DNA from: Hyalella azteca
Lineage: Eukaryota; Arthropoda; Malacostraca; Amphipoda; Hyalellidae
DNA length: 64,000 nt
Assembly (NCBI RefSeq): GCF_000764305.2
Contig: NW_025938181.1
Coordinates: forward strand, 682,687-746,686
Reading direction: 5' to 3'
Shown here: piece by piece, positions 63,619-64,000 of the stretch
Position numbering within the stretch: the first letter of the stretch is position 1
How the letters are laid out: each line of letters begins with the position of its first letter
Notes under the pieces: model-generated
Databases searched by the model: none
Seen by the model: only the letters and a program-made list of their open reading frames with translations
What the model was told of the DNA's origin: nothing
Translations under genes and position numbers: made by a program

Positions 63619-64000
63619 CAGTGGTGGGCACAGCTAACCTAAAAGTTAGCTTCGATAACCGGTAATCCGCTAACTGAAAAGTTAGCTTCGATAACGCTAA
63701 ACCGATAAATCACCAAAAAATGTAGCGGAATTTGCCGCTAACCGCTAACTTTTAATGTTTAAATTTAGATTTCGCTTAATTTTTTTTTTTGGGGGGGGAA
63801 CTCTGAAAAACAGGCCTAGAGAGCTGAACTTTCAGCCTTGAAAAGGAGCTTTCCAAAAAGATGTAGCATGCTAAGATCAGATGATGATCAAGATGTACGT
63901 AACATAAATAATTAAATGAACAAATGAAATTAGACAGTAGTTGACATTCAACATACAGTTTATTAAACGAATAAGAAATATTAAGGTTACACCAGGGTTA
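63619..64000 (+). mobile_element. Left part of a hAT-like element, runs off the window
   Basis: Starts CAGTGGTGGGCACAGCTAAC followed by the usual repeats AAAAGTTAGCTTCGATAAC and CGCTAACTTTTA, a terminus shared by many animal hAT-like non-autonomous elements. The putative 8-bp target before it is CTTCCAGC. The right end is outside the window. A homopolymer block T9/G9 lies at about 63780-63799. Confidence 0.75.

Overview
The window looks like a stretch of a large, AT-rich, repeat-dense animal genome, most likely an arthropod and probably an insect. The evidence is: coding blocks bounded by GT/AG splice signals and separated by kilobase introns; a tRNA-derived SINE with a 13-bp target duplication; Tc1/mariner, hAT-like, BEL/Pao-like and CR1/Jockey-like relics; several satellites and MITE-like elements; and a short GGTTAGGTTAGG run (6328-6339) of the insect telomere type. 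There are no operons, ribosome binding sites or other bacterial features. Species-level assignment is not possible from the sequence alone.

Recognisable host genes are few and mostly partial. (1) A secreted F-type-lectin-like (fucolectin fold) gene on the minus strand, about 46.19-40.73 kb, with a TATA/Inr-like start, a signal peptide, a PAN-like cysteine motif and FTP-type exons; one middle exon is not found, and its 3' coding end has been tandemly amplified (40.44-40.80 kb). (2) Three consecutive, phase-compatible minus-strand exons of a divergent cytoplasmic dynein intermediate chain (24.36-23.70 kb). (3) Two JmjC fragments of KDM4 type (34.25-34.42 and 35.35-35.47 kb). (4) A C2H2 zinc-finger 3' end present twice as an inverted duplication (13.33-13.68 and 15.10-15.51 kb), both copies with the same one-base insertion.

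Layout: 0-9 kb mostly AT-rich non-coding DNA with a 68-71-bp satellite (1.72-2.65 kb) and a 22-bp array (4.34-4.52 kb). 9-16 kb: decayed CCHC zinc knuckles, a 0.33-kb direct repeat and the inverted zinc-finger pair. 17.8-20.05 kb: a composite TIR element with internally duplicated left and right halves. 21-23.5 kb: a MITE pair and a decayed mariner whose empty site survives in a paralogous segment at 30.26 kb. 23.7-28.4 kb: dynein exons, then a minus-strand array of repeated protein modules I do not recognise. 29-31 kb: zinc-finger-like duplicates and unidentified open frames. 32.3-33.4 kb: a TTAA-flanked TIR element. 34-37.4 kb: KDM4 fragments and a BEL/Pao reverse transcriptase relic. 40.4-46.2 kb: the lectin gene, with a SINE and a MITE in its introns. 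46.5-59 kb: a large diverged inverted repeat whose right copy has expanded 26-bp and 21-bp satellites, with two Tc1 relics and an 0.8-kb foldback nearby. 60.8-64 kb: a TIR element with nested termini, rearranged LINE reverse transcriptase pieces and the start of a hAT-like element that runs off the window.

The genes do not form a shared pathway. The least explained item is the repeated-module protein family at 24.9-28.2 kb, with helix-like STPH modules and arginine-rich LPPPRGSRRRR modules.
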